Shown: one piece after another, positions 1-5,649 of the stretch
How the letters are laid out: the number at the start of each line of letters is the position of its first letter
How positions within the stretch are numbered: position 1 is the stretch's first letter
Source of the DNA: an uncultured Faecalibacterium sp.
Lineage (GTDB): Bacteria > Bacillota > Clostridia > Oscillospirales > Ruminococcaceae
Assembly (NCBI GenBank): GCA_934518555.1
Contig: CAKSXW010000080.1
Coordinates: 1 to 5,649, forward strand
Length of the DNA: 5,649 nucleotides
Reading direction: 5' to 3'
Notes under the pieces: generated by a model
Seen by the model: the letters and a program-made list of their open reading frames with translations, nothing else
Databases searched by the model: none
Told to the model about the DNA's origin: nothing
Translations under genes and position numbers: made by a program

Positions 1-71
1 CAGAAGTTAAGCTCACTTGTGCCGAAGATAGTTAGCTGGAAACGGCTTGTGAAAATAGGTAGTCGCCGACT
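1..71 (+). rRNA. rrf: 5S ribosomal RNA, 3' part (5' end outside the window)
   Basis: The window begins inside the conserved CAGAAGTTAAGC segment of 5S rRNA (loop B/helix III region). The conserved GTGCCGAAGATAGTTAG stretch follows, then helix IV/V sequence, and the ATAGGTAGTCGCCGAC end that forms the 3' strand of helix I. About 70 bases are present, matching the distance from this motif to the 3' end in typical 117-120 base 5S rRNAs. An intrinsic terminator follows within ten bases, as expected for the last gene of a 16S-23S-5S operon. The exact 3' end is uncertain by a few bases because the helix I partner strand lies outside the window. Confidence 0.93.
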
Positions 72-78
72 TGAACTG

Positions 79-111
79 AAAGCTCTGAGATGAAAGTCTC
101 AGGGCTTTTTT
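79..111 (+). terminator. Intrinsic terminator of the rRNA operon
   Basis: A 12-pair stem is formed by AAAGCTCTGAGA (79-90) and TCTCAGGGCTTT (97-108), with one G-U pair and a six-base loop TGAAAG. It runs directly into six T residues (106-111). It sits about eight bases after the 5S rRNA end, where an rrn operon terminator is expected. Confidence 0.92.
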
Positions 112-112
112 G

Positions 113-128
113 TTGCAAAAAAATGCAA
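113..128. repeat. Short inverted repeat after the rrn terminator
   Basis: TTGCA (113-117) and TGCAA (124-128) form a 5-base inverted repeat around a run of six A. It lies just after the rrn terminator and about 45 bases before the DUF1287 gene. It could be a small operator or chance. No function can be assigned from sequence. Confidence 0.25.
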
Positions 129-160
129 GAAAACGGCCGGGTGGATCGTATTCAGGAAAG

Positions 161-167
161 AGGGGGG
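161..167 (+). promoter_or_regulatory. Ribosome binding site that sets the GTG start of the DUF1287 gene
   Basis: AGGGGGG at 161-167 lies seven bases before the GTG at 175. No equally placed purine-rich site serves the next in-frame ATG (190), and starting there would remove the positively charged MKRK leader. GTG is therefore the preferred start. Confidence 0.7.
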
Positions 168-174
168 ATCTATT

Positions 175-831
175 GTGAAACGAAAAGCAATGGCTGGATG
201 GGCTGGGGTCCTGGTGCTGGGCACTGTACTGCTTCTGGCTTTGTCTCGTTACCAGAATACCTCCGCATCCCGTCCGGAAAACTGCTGTGGGGTGCAGGTT
301 CCGCAATTTCACAGCACGGTGGATGCAGATGGTGATGGGGTGGATGACCAGCTGGATATTCTGAAGGGCGCACTGGCCTATGTGAGCACCCATCCAAAAT
401 ACAAAAGCCGCTATTATGAGACCGGATACCCGGACGATGGTTATGGGGTGTGCACCGATGTGGTCGCTTTCGCATTGAAAGGTGCCGGATATGATCTGCA
501 GGTGCTTGTGGACGCAGATATTCGGGAGCATCCACAGGATTATAGGGTGGCGGAACCGGATGCAAACATCGACTTCCGACGGGTGCGGAACCTGAAGGTG
601 TTCTTTTCCCACACAGCGGTGGCTCTGACCACAGAGGTCTCGGAAACAGAGGAATGGCAGGGCGGCGATCTGGTAATCTTTGAAAACCATATCGGCATCG
701 TGTCCGACCGGCGGAATAAAAAGGGCGTGCCCTATATCATCCACCACAACGCCCCCTGGCAGACAGCTTACGAACAGGACATTCTGGAAAAACGCACCGA
801 CATCGTGGGTCATTACCGAATTTCAAACTAA
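175..831 (+). CDS. DUF1287 family protein, exported or membrane-anchored
   Basis: This 218-residue protein has a basic N-terminus (MKRK) and a hydrophobic segment at about residues 8-24, so it is a signal anchor or signal peptide and the domain should lie outside the membrane. The DUF1287 domain follows (about 60-216). Recognisable family motifs are YETGYP (81-86), GVCTDVV (91-97), DPNIDFRRV-like NIDFRRV (131-137), GDLVIF (164-169), HIGIVSDRRN (172-181), IIHHNAP (188-194) and GHYRI (212-216). The family has no settled function. The Cys93...His172...His190/His191/Asn192 order resembles NlpC/P60-like cysteine peptidases and amidases, so a cell-wall hydrolase role is an inference. Residues 50-58 (DADGDGVDD) look like a DxDxDG calcium-binding loop. 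The gene lies alone between the rrn terminator and a convergent operon, and no clear promoter is visible. Its codons look less GC-rich than those of the neighbouring operon. Confidence 0.88.
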   Translation: MKRKAMAGWAGVLVLGTVLLLALSRYQNTSASRPENCCGVQVPQFHSTVDADGDGVDDQLDILKGALAYVSTHPKYKSRYYETGYPDDGYGVCTDVVAFALKGAGYDLQVLVDADIREHPQDYRVAEPDANIDFRRVRNLKVFFSHTAVALTTEVSETEEWQGGDLVIFENHIGIVSDRRNKKGVPYIIHHNAPWQTAYEQDILEKRTDIVGHYRISN

Positions 832-832
832 A

Positions 833-875
833 AACCGGGCCCGTCCCTGTGATGTACAGGGAAACGGGCCCGGTT
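833..875. terminator. Bidirectional intrinsic terminator between convergent transcripts
   Basis: AACCGGGCCCGT (833-844) pairs perfectly with ACGGGCCCGGTT (864-875). An upper stem CCCTGT/ACAGGG (845-850/856-861) closes a five-base loop, with a two-base AA bulge on the right side. On the minus strand the stem ends in a run of five T (complement of 830-834), a good terminator for the lepA operon. On the plus strand the tail is weaker (TTGCTGTTTC) but would still serve the DUF1287 gene, whose stop codon is at 829-831. Confidence 0.88.
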
Positions 876-900
876 GCTGTTTCAGGGAAAGCTGGGAGGA

Positions 901-2712
901 TCAATCGTCGTCGCTGTCCAGCTTCAGCACGGCGGTAAAGGCCTCGCTGGGCAGGGAGACGCTGCCCAGCTGGCGCATCTTCTTTTTGCCTTCCTTCTGC
1001 TTTTCCAGCAGCTTCTTTTTACGGGAGATATCGCCGCCGTAGCACTTGGCCAGCACGTCCTTCCGCATAGCCTTCACGGTCTCACGGGCAATGATCTTGC
1101 CGCCTACAGCGGCCTGCACCGGGATCTCGAACAGGTTGCGGGGGATGTTGTCCCGGAGCTTTTCGCAGATGCGGCGGCCCTTGGCGTAGGCGTTGTCCCG
1201 GAACACGATCATGGACAAGGCGTCCACCGGGTCGCCGTTCAGCAGGAAGTCCAGCTTCACCAGGTCGCTCTCCCGGTACTCCTTGAACTCGTAGTCGTAG
1301 CTGGCGTAGCCCCGGCTGCGGCTCTTGATGGCGTCAAAGAAGTCGTACACGATCTCGCCCAGAGGCAAAGCATAATGCAGGTCCACACGCACGTCGTCCA
1401 GATACTTCATGTCGATGAGCACGCCGCGCTTGCTCTGGCACAGGTCCATCAGACCGCCCACATAGTCGTTGGGGGTGTACAGGTGCACATCCACAAAGGG
1501 TTCTTCCTGCTTGACGATGTTGGTGGGGTCCGGGTAGTTGGAGGGGTTGTCGATCATCTCCACGGTGCCGTCGGTAAGGGTCAGGCGGTAGCGCACGCTG
1601 GGGGTAGTGGTGATGATGTCCAGGTCAAATTCCCGTTCCAGACGCTCGGTGATGATCTCCATGTGCAGCAGACCCAAAAAGCCGCACCGGAAGCCAAAGC
1701 CCAGGGCGGCACTGGTCTCCAGCTCAAAGGTCAGGGAGGCGTCGTTCAGCTGCAGCTTTTCCAGGGCGTCCTTCAGGTCCGGGTACTTGGCACCGTCGGC
1801 AGGGTAGATGCCGCAGAACACCATGGGCTTTACCTGCCGGTAACCGGGCAGGGCCTCCGAAGTGGGGCGGTCGGCCAGGGTGATGGTGTCGCCTACCCGG
1901 GTGTCCTGCACTGTCTTGATGCTGGCGGTCAGGTAGCCTACCTCGCCAGCCTCCAGCTGGCTGCAGGGGGTCAGGCTGGTGGCACCCATGTGGCCCACCT
2001 CCACCAGGGTGAACTGGGCCCCGGTGGCCATCAGGCGGATGGTGTCGCCGGGCTTTACGGTGCCCTCAAACACACGGATGTACACGATGACGCCCTTGTA
2101 GCTGTCGTAGATGCTGTCAAAGATCAGGGCCTTCAGGGGGGCGTCCGGGTCCCCGGTGGGGGCAGGGATGTCGGTGACCACCCGTTCCAGCACCTGCTCC
2201 ACGTTGAGGCCGGTCTTGGCAGACACCCGGGGGGCATCCAGGCAGGGCAGGCCGATGACGTCCTCCACCTCCTGGGCCACCTCCTCCGGGTGGGCACTGG
2301 GCAGGTCGATCTTGTTCAGGATGGGCACCAGCTCCAGGTCGTGCTCCAGGGCCATGTAGGTGTTGGCCAGGGTCTGGGCCTCCACGCCCTGGGTGGCGTC
2401 CACCACCAGGATGGCACCCTCGCAGGCGGCCAGGCTGCGGCTCACCTCGTAGGCAAAGTCCACGTGGCCCGGGGTGTCGATGAGGTTGAACACGTAGCGC
2501 TTGCCGTTCTGGGCAGTGTAGTTCAGGGTCACGGCACGGGCCTTGATGGTGATGCCACGCTCCCGTTCAATGTCCATGTTGTCCAGGATCTGGTCCTCCA
2601 TGGTGCGCTCGTCCACGCTCTTGGTCAGCTCCAGGATCCGGTCCGACAGGGTGGATTTGCCGTGGTCGATGTGGGCGATGATGCAAAAATTGCGGATGTT
2701 GTCTCTTGCCAT
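901..2712 (-). CDS. lepA: Elongation factor 4 (LepA), ribosomal back-translocase GTPase
   Basis: This 603-residue protein is full length (E. coli LepA has 599). The GTPase domain shows G1 AHIDHGKST (13-21), G2 region RERGITIKA (50-58), G3 DTPGHVDF (79-86) with the catalytic His83, G4 NKID (133-136) and G5 SAK (164-166). EF-G-like domains II, III and V follow (about 190-480). The LepA-specific C-terminal domain carries [20 protein letters not shown] (557-576), which separates it from EF-G, BipA and TetM-type proteins. LepA binds ribosomes in the cytoplasm, and back-translocation, relief of stalled ribosomes and a part in 30S assembly or initiation have been proposed. It is the last gene of the minus-strand operon, 19 bases after alr, with its own good ribosome binding site, and is followed by the shared hairpin terminator. 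The very acidic end (DSDDD) is intact. Confidence 0.98.
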   Translation of the reverse strand: MARDNIRNFCIIAHIDHGKSTLSDRILELTKSVDERTMEDQILDNMDIERERGITIKARAVTLNYTAQNGKRYVFNLIDTPGHVDFAYEVSRSLAACEGAILVVDATQGVEAQTLANTYMALEHDLELVPILNKIDLPSAHPEEVAQEVEDVIGLPCLDAPRVSAKTGLNVEQVLERVVTDIPAPTGDPDAPLKALIFDSIYDSYKGVIVYIRVFEGTVKPGDTIRLMATGAQFTLVEVGHMGATSLTPCSQLEAGEVGYLTASIKTVQDTRVGDTITLADRPTSEALPGYRQVKPMVFCGIYPADGAKYPDLKDALEKLQLNDASLTFELETSAALGFGFRCGFLGLLHMEIITERLEREFDLDIITTTPSVRYRLTLTDGTVEMIDNPSNYPDPTNIVKQEEPFVDVHLYTPNDYVGGLMDLCQSKRGVLIDMKYLDDVRVDLHYALPLGEIVYDFFDAIKSRSRGYASYDYEFKEYRESDLVKLDFLLNGDPVDALSMIVFRDNAYAKGRRICEKLRDNIPRNLFEIPVQAAVGGKIIARETVKAMRKDVLAKCYGGDISRKKKLLEKQKEGKKKMRQLGSVSLPSEAFTAVLKLDSDDD

Positions 2713-2717
2713 GTGGT

Positions 2718-2723
2718 TCCTCC
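2718..2723 (-). promoter_or_regulatory. lepA ribosome binding site
   Basis: On the minus strand GGAGGA lies five bases before the lepA ATG (2712-2710), inside the 19-base alr-lepA gap. It confirms the start that yields the canonical [10 protein letters not shown]-terminus. Confidence 0.85.
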
Positions 2724-2731
2724 GGGCAGAT

Positions 2732-3928
2732 TTATGCTTCTAAGATCCAGTCCTCCACGGCCACGACCTGGCCGTGGTCACGGTAGACACGGGGCACACG
2801 GCGTGAAACGCCGCACAGTACCTCGTAAGGGATGGTATCGGTCTTGCGAGCGATGGTCTCGGCGGTGTCGCTGACGGTGCCGCCCCACAGGGTGGCCTCG
2901 TCGTCCTCCTGCACCTGGGGCACGTTGGTCACGTCCACCAGCATCTGGTCCATGCACACCCGGCCCAGCACCGGGCAGGGTGTGCCGTGGATCTCCACCA
3001 CGCCCTTGCCGCAGCTCAGAAGCCGGGGGTAGCCGTCGGCGTAGCCGGTGCACAGGGTGGCTACCTTGGTGGGTTTTTGGGCGGTAAAGCGGCGGCCGTA
3101 GCTGGCGCACTGGCCGGGCTGCATCTCCTTGATCTGGCTCACCACCGTCTTTAAGGTCATCACCGGCCGGAACTGGCCAAAGCGCACCTCGTCGCTGGGG
3201 TCGTAGCCGTAGAGGATGATGCCGGGCCGGGCCATGCAGTGCTGCCGGGGCAGGCCCTGGGGCCAGTCCGGGTGCAGCATCACCCCGGCAGAGTTGTCGC
3301 AGTGGACCAGAGGCGGCTCCTGCCCGGCTGCCTTCAGGGCCTGGTAGGTCTGCAGGAACAGGGCGTGCTGGGCGGCGGTGTAGGCCACGTTTTCTTCCTG
3401 GGTGTCGTCTGCCACCGAGAAGTGCTGGAACAGGCCGGTCATCTCTAGCCCCGGCAGGGCGCAGGCGGCCAGCATCTCCTGAATGGAGGCATCAAAGTCT
3501 GTCCGCAGGGCAAAGCCGATGCGGCCCATGCCGGTGTCGGCCTTCAGGTGGATCTGCACCCGGCCTCCGGCGGCCACTGCCGCCTGGCTCAGGGCCCGGG
3601 CCTGGGGCAGGGAGTAGCAGGCCACAGTGATGTGGTTTTGGATCAGGGCGGCAGCGTAGGCCGGCTGCACATGGCCCAGCACCAGGATGGGCAGGGTTTG
3701 ACCGGCTTTGCGGAGCTGTACCGCCTCGGTAAGGCAGCTGACTGCCAGCCAGGCGGCCCCTTCCTCTGCAAACACCCGGGCGCACTGCACGGCACCGTGG
3801 CCGTAGCTGTCGGCCTTGACCACGGCGCACAGGGGCAGATCCCCGGCCCGGGCCTTGACCGCACGGAAATTATGGCGAAGGGCCTCCAGATCGATCTCGG
3901 CCCATACATGCTTTTCAAAAGGCTGCAT
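2732..3928 (-). CDS. alr: Alanine racemase, PLP-dependent
   Basis: This 398-residue cytoplasmic enzyme interconverts L- and D-alanine, supplying D-Ala for peptidoglycan. The N-terminal TIM barrel holds the PLP lysine in [10 protein letters not shown] (Lys38). [11 protein letters not shown] (129-139) has Lys129, the position carbamylated in Geobacillus Alr, and Arg136. Other cofactor contacts are His169 in QHFSVAD and Arg234 in ARPGIILYG, which contacts the pyridine nitrogen. The C-terminal beta domain holds the second catalytic base Tyr277 (ASYGRR), the RVCMDQ motif (323-328) and Tyr368 (IPYEV). All key residues are present and length is normal. The reading frame is open further upstream to 4156, but that stretch lies within ttcA. 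The family-like start [14 protein letters not shown] is at 3928, where the ATG shares one base with the ttcA stop (TAATG). Confidence 0.97.
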   Translation of the reverse strand: MQPFEKHVWAEIDLEALRHNFRAVKARAGDLPLCAVVKADSYGHGAVQCARVFAEEGAAWLAVSCLTEAVQLRKAGQTLPILVLGHVQPAYAAALIQNHITVACYSLPQARALSQAAVAAGGRVQIHLKADTGMGRIGFALRTDFDASIQEMLAACALPGLEMTGLFQHFSVADDTQEENVAYTAAQHALFLQTYQALKAAGQEPPLVHCDNSAGVMLHPDWPQGLPRQHCMARPGIILYGYDPSDEVRFGQFRPVMTLKTVVSQIKEMQPGQCASYGRRFTAQKPTKVATLCTGYADGYPRLLSCGKGVVEIHGTPCPVLGRVCMDQMLVDVTNVPQVQEDDEATLWGGTVSDTAETIARKTDTIPYEVLCGVSRRVPRVYRDHGQVVAVEDWILEA

Positions 3929-3943
3929 TATGATTCTTCCTTC
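3926..3943 (-). promoter_or_regulatory. alr ribosome binding site and TAATG stop-start junction with ttcA
   Basis: On the minus strand GAAGGA (3943-3938) lies nine bases before the alr ATG (3928-3926) and sits inside the last codons of ttcA. The ttcA stop TAA (3930-3928) and the alr start overlap by one base, as TAATG. This favours translational coupling, or re-initiation of terminating ribosomes, and fixes the alr start. Confidence 0.85.
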
Positions 3944-4713
3944 TTTGTAGTGGGGCAAAAGCTGCCCCGGCCGGTGTGAACGGGGGCCCAGCCGTCGATG
4001 CCGCTTTCCTGCAGGGCATGGAGGGTCTTTTGCCGGAAGGCGTGGTCGGTGCGGCAGCGCTCCCGGACAAAGTCCTTGGTCTGTTCTCGCACCGTGACCC
4101 CGTCGGCAGGGCAACGGCTCTTGACGATGGGCAGGCCTTCCTCCCGTACAGCACACTGCACCTCGTACTCAGTGGCCAGCAGCATGGGGCGGATCAGGGT
4201 CAGGTCCCGACGGGACAGGTAGGTCACCGGCGAGAAGCAGCCGATGCGGCCCTCTCGCCACAGGTTCATATAAAAGGTCTCTACGGCGTCGTCCAGGTGA
4301 TGCCCCAGGGCCACCTTGTTGCAGCCCAGCTCCTGGGCGGCAGTGTGGAGGGCACCCCGGCGCAGCTTGGCGCAGAGGGAGCAGGGGTTCTTTTCCTGCC
4401 GGTACTCAAACACCACCGGGCCGATCTCGGTGCGGCGGACCTGGTAGGGGATGCCGTACCGGGCAAACAGCGCCTCCAGGGCAGAATAATCCATGGGTTG
4501 GTGGTCGAACTGGGGGTCCAGGGTCACCGCCACCACCTCATAGTCAAAGCCGATGTACTGCCGCAGCAGGGCCAGGCCCACGGTCAGGGCCACGCTGTCC
4601 TTGCCGCCGGAGACCCCCACCATGACCCGGTCCCCGGGGGCCAGCATCTCGTAATCTTGTACGGCTTTCCGCATCAATCCGCAAAGCCGCTGCATCGCTT
4701 TTGGTTCACTCAT
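3928..4713 (-). CDS. ttcA: TtcA-type tRNA 2-thiocytidine biosynthesis protein (PP-loop ATPase)
   Basis: This 261-residue cytoplasmic protein belongs to the adenylating PP-loop family. The ATP pyrophosphatase loop is VSGGKDS (34-40). The TtcA hallmark PCSLCAKLRRGAL (110-122) supplies two cysteines, Cys111 and Cys114, and Cys201 in KSRCPAD supplies the third. In characterised TtcA three such cysteines hold an oxygen-sensitive Fe-S cluster used to thiolate cytidine 32 of tRNA. LGHHLDDAVETF (136-147) is the second conserved ATP-site motif. The N-terminus shows no extra domain, and the cysteine-bearing tail (FCPTTKKEES) is not part of the known active site. The start overlaps the upstream stop by four bases (ATGA). 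No strong ribosome binding site precedes it (GGAAAG lies 12 bases away), so translation probably depends on the preceding gene. Some Firmicute TtcA-like proteins are uncharacterised paralogues, so the exact tRNA target is inferred. Confidence 0.9.
   Translation of the reverse strand: MSEPKAMQRLCGLMRKAVQDYEMLAPGDRVMVGVSGGKDSVALTVGLALLRQYIGFDYEVVAVTLDPQFDHQPMDYSALEALFARYGIPYQVRRTEIGPVVFEYRQEKNPCSLCAKLRRGALHTAAQELGCNKVALGHHLDDAVETFYMNLWREGRIGCFSPVTYLSRRDLTLIRPMLLATEYEVQCAVREEGLPIVKSRCPADGVTVREQTKDFVRERCRTDHAFRQKTLHALQESGIDGWAPVHTGRGSFCPTTKKEES
4710..4713 (-). other. ATGA overlap between the membrane-protein gene and ttcA
   Basis: On the minus strand the ttcA ATG (4713-4711) and the upstream TGA stop (4712-4710) overlap in ATGA. 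With the poor ribosome binding site before ttcA, this suggests translational coupling. Confidence 0.85.
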
Positions 4714-5279
4714 GACAAGCTCACACTTTCCAGCAGGTTCACTACATCGTTGATGGAGGCCAGCTTGGTCAGGGCCGAAACATATACCACGTCCCCCTCC
4801 GGGTAGGTGAGGGTGGCCAGCACGGCGTAATAGGTCTGGATGTCACAGCGCACGGCCTCTACCTGGGCCCCCTCCACCGTCAGGTTCACCTTCCGGGGCT
4901 TGATGACGCCGTAGGCCTGCTTCAGGTCCTTTTCCGAGGCGTCGATAAAATCCTCGTAGGTGTCGGCGGTGCCACGCTGCAGCAGCACAGCCTGGTAGTC
5001 CTCGCTATCGGCAGAGTCGGCGGTGGCCAGCTCCAGCACCGTGCCCAGGGTGGGGTCCTCTGTCATCTGGCACACAGTCCAGATGCTGCTGTCGTAGTAC
5101 ACCGCTACGCCGTTGGAGCCGGTGTAGTGGGTGTCGGGGTTGGTGGGGGTGCTGCGGTTTACCAGCAGGGTCAGCCCCATGTAAGCCAGGATGCCCAGGC
5201 AGATAAAAATGCCCATGGCGGCCAGCAGCTTGGAGGTGCGGCGCTGGGCGGCGGTATGGTAGTCGATGTCGTGTGGCAT
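4710..5279 (-). CDS. Uncharacterised single-pass membrane protein, first gene of the operon
   Basis: I do not recognise a named family for this 189-residue protein. A short basic N-terminus (RRTSK, 13-17) is followed by one hydrophobic helix at about residues 18-40. The N-terminus is therefore predicted inside and the remaining ~145 residues outside the cell. The outer part has the ordering GVAVYYDSSIWTV (57-69), a Thr/Glu/Asp-rich segment, YEDFIDASEKDLKQAY (108-123), VEGAQVEAVRC (135-145), strands ending in VVYVSAL, and a final amphipathic helix NDVVNLLESVSLS. This order recalls small PsbP/Mog1-like alpha-beta domains of Gram-positive surface proteins, but that is a weak inference. Two outer cysteines (70 and 145) could pair. 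The start has AAGGAG eight bases upstream, and the gene overlaps ttcA by four bases. Confidence 0.85.
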   Translation of the reverse strand: MPHDIDYHTAAQRRTSKLLAAMGIFICLGILAYMGLTLLVNRSTPTNPDTHYTGSNGVAVYYDSSIWTVCQMTEDPTLGTVLELATADSADSEDYQAVLLQRGTADTYEDFIDASEKDLKQAYGVIKPRKVNLTVEGAQVEAVRCDIQTYYAVLATLTYPEGDVVYVSALTKLASINDVVNLLESVSLS

Positions 5280-5287
5280 GGATGGTT

Positions 5288-5293
5288 CTCCTT
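5288..5293 (-). promoter_or_regulatory. Ribosome binding site of the membrane-protein gene
   Basis: On the minus strand AAGGAG lies eight bases before the ATG at 5279-5277. It is a strong site and supports this start for the first gene of the operon. Confidence 0.85.
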
Positions 5294-5326
5294 GTGTAAG
5301 CGGTGCAGCGGGTGCTGCCCATATCC

Positions 5327-5340
5327 TTTATAGTATACCA
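5327..5340 (-). promoter_or_regulatory. Likely promoter of the minus-strand operon (extended -10)
   Basis: On the minus strand TGGTATACT (5340-5332) matches an extended -10 element (TG, one base, TATACT). It overlaps a second -10-like TATAAA (5332-5327). No good -35 is seen; TTTGGA (5354-5349), 16 bases before TATAAA, matches only 3 of 6. Transcription would start near 5320-5326, giving a leader of about 40-47 bases. It is the only convincing minus-strand promoter in the gap before this gene. Confidence 0.6.
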
Positions 5341-5393
5341 CAACCGCATCCAAAATTGTAGCGGCCACAGGGAGAAAACCGGCCCCGGAGGCC

Positions 5394-5499
5394 AAAAAAA
5401 TTTTGCGAAAATCGAAAGTTTGAAATCAAGAGATTTTGCAAGAAAACAAGCGATTTCAAGAGATTTGAAAAATTGCACCGAAAAAATCAAAAAATGCTG
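5394..5499. promoter_or_regulatory. A/T-rich upstream region of the rplM promoter, with UP-element-like A tracts
   Basis: This stretch of the 310-base divergent intergenic region contains A or T runs centred near 5397, 5409, 5424, 5435, 5444, 5455, 5465, 5483 and 5491, many about 10-11 bases apart. Such helical phasing predicts intrinsic bending. The two A6 runs (5481-5486 and 5489-5494) sit directly upstream of the -35 box, where an UP element would contact the RNA polymerase alpha subunit. This suits a highly expressed ribosomal protein promoter. It is read from sequence only. Confidence 0.5.
5426..5466 (+). repeat. 11-base direct repeat 30 bases apart, with a third variant copy
   Basis: TCAAGAGATTT occurs at 5426-5436 and again at 5456-5466, start to start exactly 30 bases, about three helical turns. 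A related CAAGCGATTT lies at 5448-5457. TGAAATC (5421-5427) and GATTTCA (5452-5458) also form an inverted pair. The copies lie 34-74 bases before the rplM -35 box. Confidence 0.6.
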
Positions 5500-5528
5500 T
5501 TGACAGGCACCTTTTTCTGATGTATACT
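5500..5528 (+). promoter_or_regulatory. Strong housekeeping promoter for rplM
   Basis: A perfect -35 box TTGACA (5500-5505) is followed by a 17-base spacer and a -10 box TATACT (5523-5528, 5 of 6 matches). Transcription should start near 5534-5536, giving a leader of about 55 bases. A-rich UP-like sequence precedes it. Confidence 0.92.
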
Positions 5529-5535
5529 GACACCT

Positions 5536-5581
5536 GCGCCCCGAAAAGGCGCCTGAACCGTACAAAAAGCTAATCAGGAGG
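5536..5581 (+). promoter_or_regulatory. rplM leader with two possible hairpins, the second pairing part of the ribosome binding site
   Basis: GCGCC (5536-5540) can pair with GGCGC (5548-5552), placing a hairpin at the very 5' end of the mRNA. CCTGA (5552-5556) can pair with TCAGG (5574-5578), which covers the first half of the AGGAGG Shine-Dalgarno (5576-5581); the two helices share base 5552. L13 leaders that respond to the protein are known in Firmicutes, so autoregulation is plausible, but I cannot confirm a match to that RNA family. The ribosome binding site is eight bases before the ATG. Confidence 0.45.
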
Positions 5582-5589
5582 AAATAGAT

Positions 5590-5649
5590 ATGAGCACTAC
5601 TCTCGTAAAGCCCGCTGAAGTCGAGCGTAAGTGGTACCTGCTCGACGCT
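5590..5649 (+). CDS. rplM: Ribosomal protein L13 (uL13), first 20 codons only
   Basis: The 20 visible codons encode a start typical of Firmicute L13 proteins, ending in the conserved ERKWYLLDA segment (the usual continuation is a GKPLGRxA-type motif outside the window). L13 is an early-assembly protein of the large ribosomal subunit. The gene normally forms an operon with rpsI (S9), which would lie to the right. A perfect AGGAGG at 5576-5581, eight bases before the ATG, and a near-consensus promoter indicate very high expression. The gene is cut by the window edge. Confidence 0.92.
   Translation, partial: MSTTLVKPAEVERKWYLLDA

Noticed and set aside
90..335. A plus-strand open frame starting in the rrn terminator
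   Set aside because: It begins within the terminator hairpin and overlaps the DUF1287 gene in another frame, with no ribosome binding site.
874..2874. A 666-codon plus-strand open frame opposite lepA
   Set aside because: It is a mirror of lepA. The product is rich in His, Gly, Val and Gln with no domain, as expected from the antisense of a GC-rich gene, and the opposite strand encodes a complete LepA with all GTPase motifs.
3929..4156. N-terminal extension of the alr reading frame
   Set aside because: The extra residues are Arg/Pro/His-rich noise inside ttcA. Alanine racemases begin at the [18 protein letters not shown] segment, which has its own ribosome binding site.
3976..4806. A 276-codon plus-strand open frame opposite ttcA
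   Set aside because: It has low-complexity antisense composition and no recognisable domain, and it overlaps a gene with clear PP-loop and cysteine motifs.
5381..5393. GGCC-CCGGA-GGCC hairpin followed by A/T runs, as a terminator
   Set aside because: The stem is only four base pairs, and no transcript in this divergent region would need to end there.
5005..5565. A 186-codon minus-strand open frame crossing the intergenic region
   Set aside because: It runs through both promoters and the bent A/T region, then out of frame through the membrane-protein gene. There is no domain or suitable ribosome binding site.

Overview
The window reads as ordinary chromosome of a moderately GC-rich, low-copy-rrn Firmicute of class Clostridia. 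The predicted start of ribosomal protein L13, the gene neighbours and the strong AGGAGG-type ribosome binding sites suggest Faecalibacterium or a close Oscillospiraceae/Ruminococcaceae relative. That placement rests on recognition by eye; no search was run.

Layout, left to right. Bases 1-71 are the 3' part of a 5S rRNA, so the window opens at the end of an rRNA operon, which is closed by a strong intrinsic terminator (79-111). Next comes a plus-strand gene for an exported or membrane-anchored DUF1287 protein (175-831). A GC-rich hairpin (833-875) lies between it and the convergent minus-strand genes and appears to terminate both directions.

Bases 901-5279 hold a compact minus-strand operon, transcribed right to left: an uncharacterised single-pass membrane protein (4710-5279), a TtcA-type tRNA 2-thiocytidine synthase (3928-4713), alanine racemase Alr (2732-3928) and elongation factor 4, LepA (901-2712). 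The first two junctions overlap (ATGA and TAATG) and the last has a 19-base gap carrying the lepA ribosome binding site, so the four genes are almost certainly co-transcribed from a promoter near 5327-5340. Two products act in translation (tRNA thiolation, ribosome back-translocation/assembly), one supplies D-alanine for peptidoglycan, and the first is unknown.

Bases 5280-5589 are a divergent intergenic region. Its right half is strikingly A/T-rich, with helically spaced A/T tracts and an 11-base direct repeat, and leads into a near-consensus promoter (TTGACA, 17 bases, TATACT) for rplM. The short rplM leader can fold so that part of its Shine-Dalgarno is paired, a possible autoregulatory leader. 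The first 20 codons of rplM run off the right edge.

I see no mobile element, CRISPR, phage gene or defence system. The points most worth a second look are the rplM leader and upstream region, the unknown membrane protein heading the operon, and the predicted active site and calcium-type loop of the DUF1287 protein.
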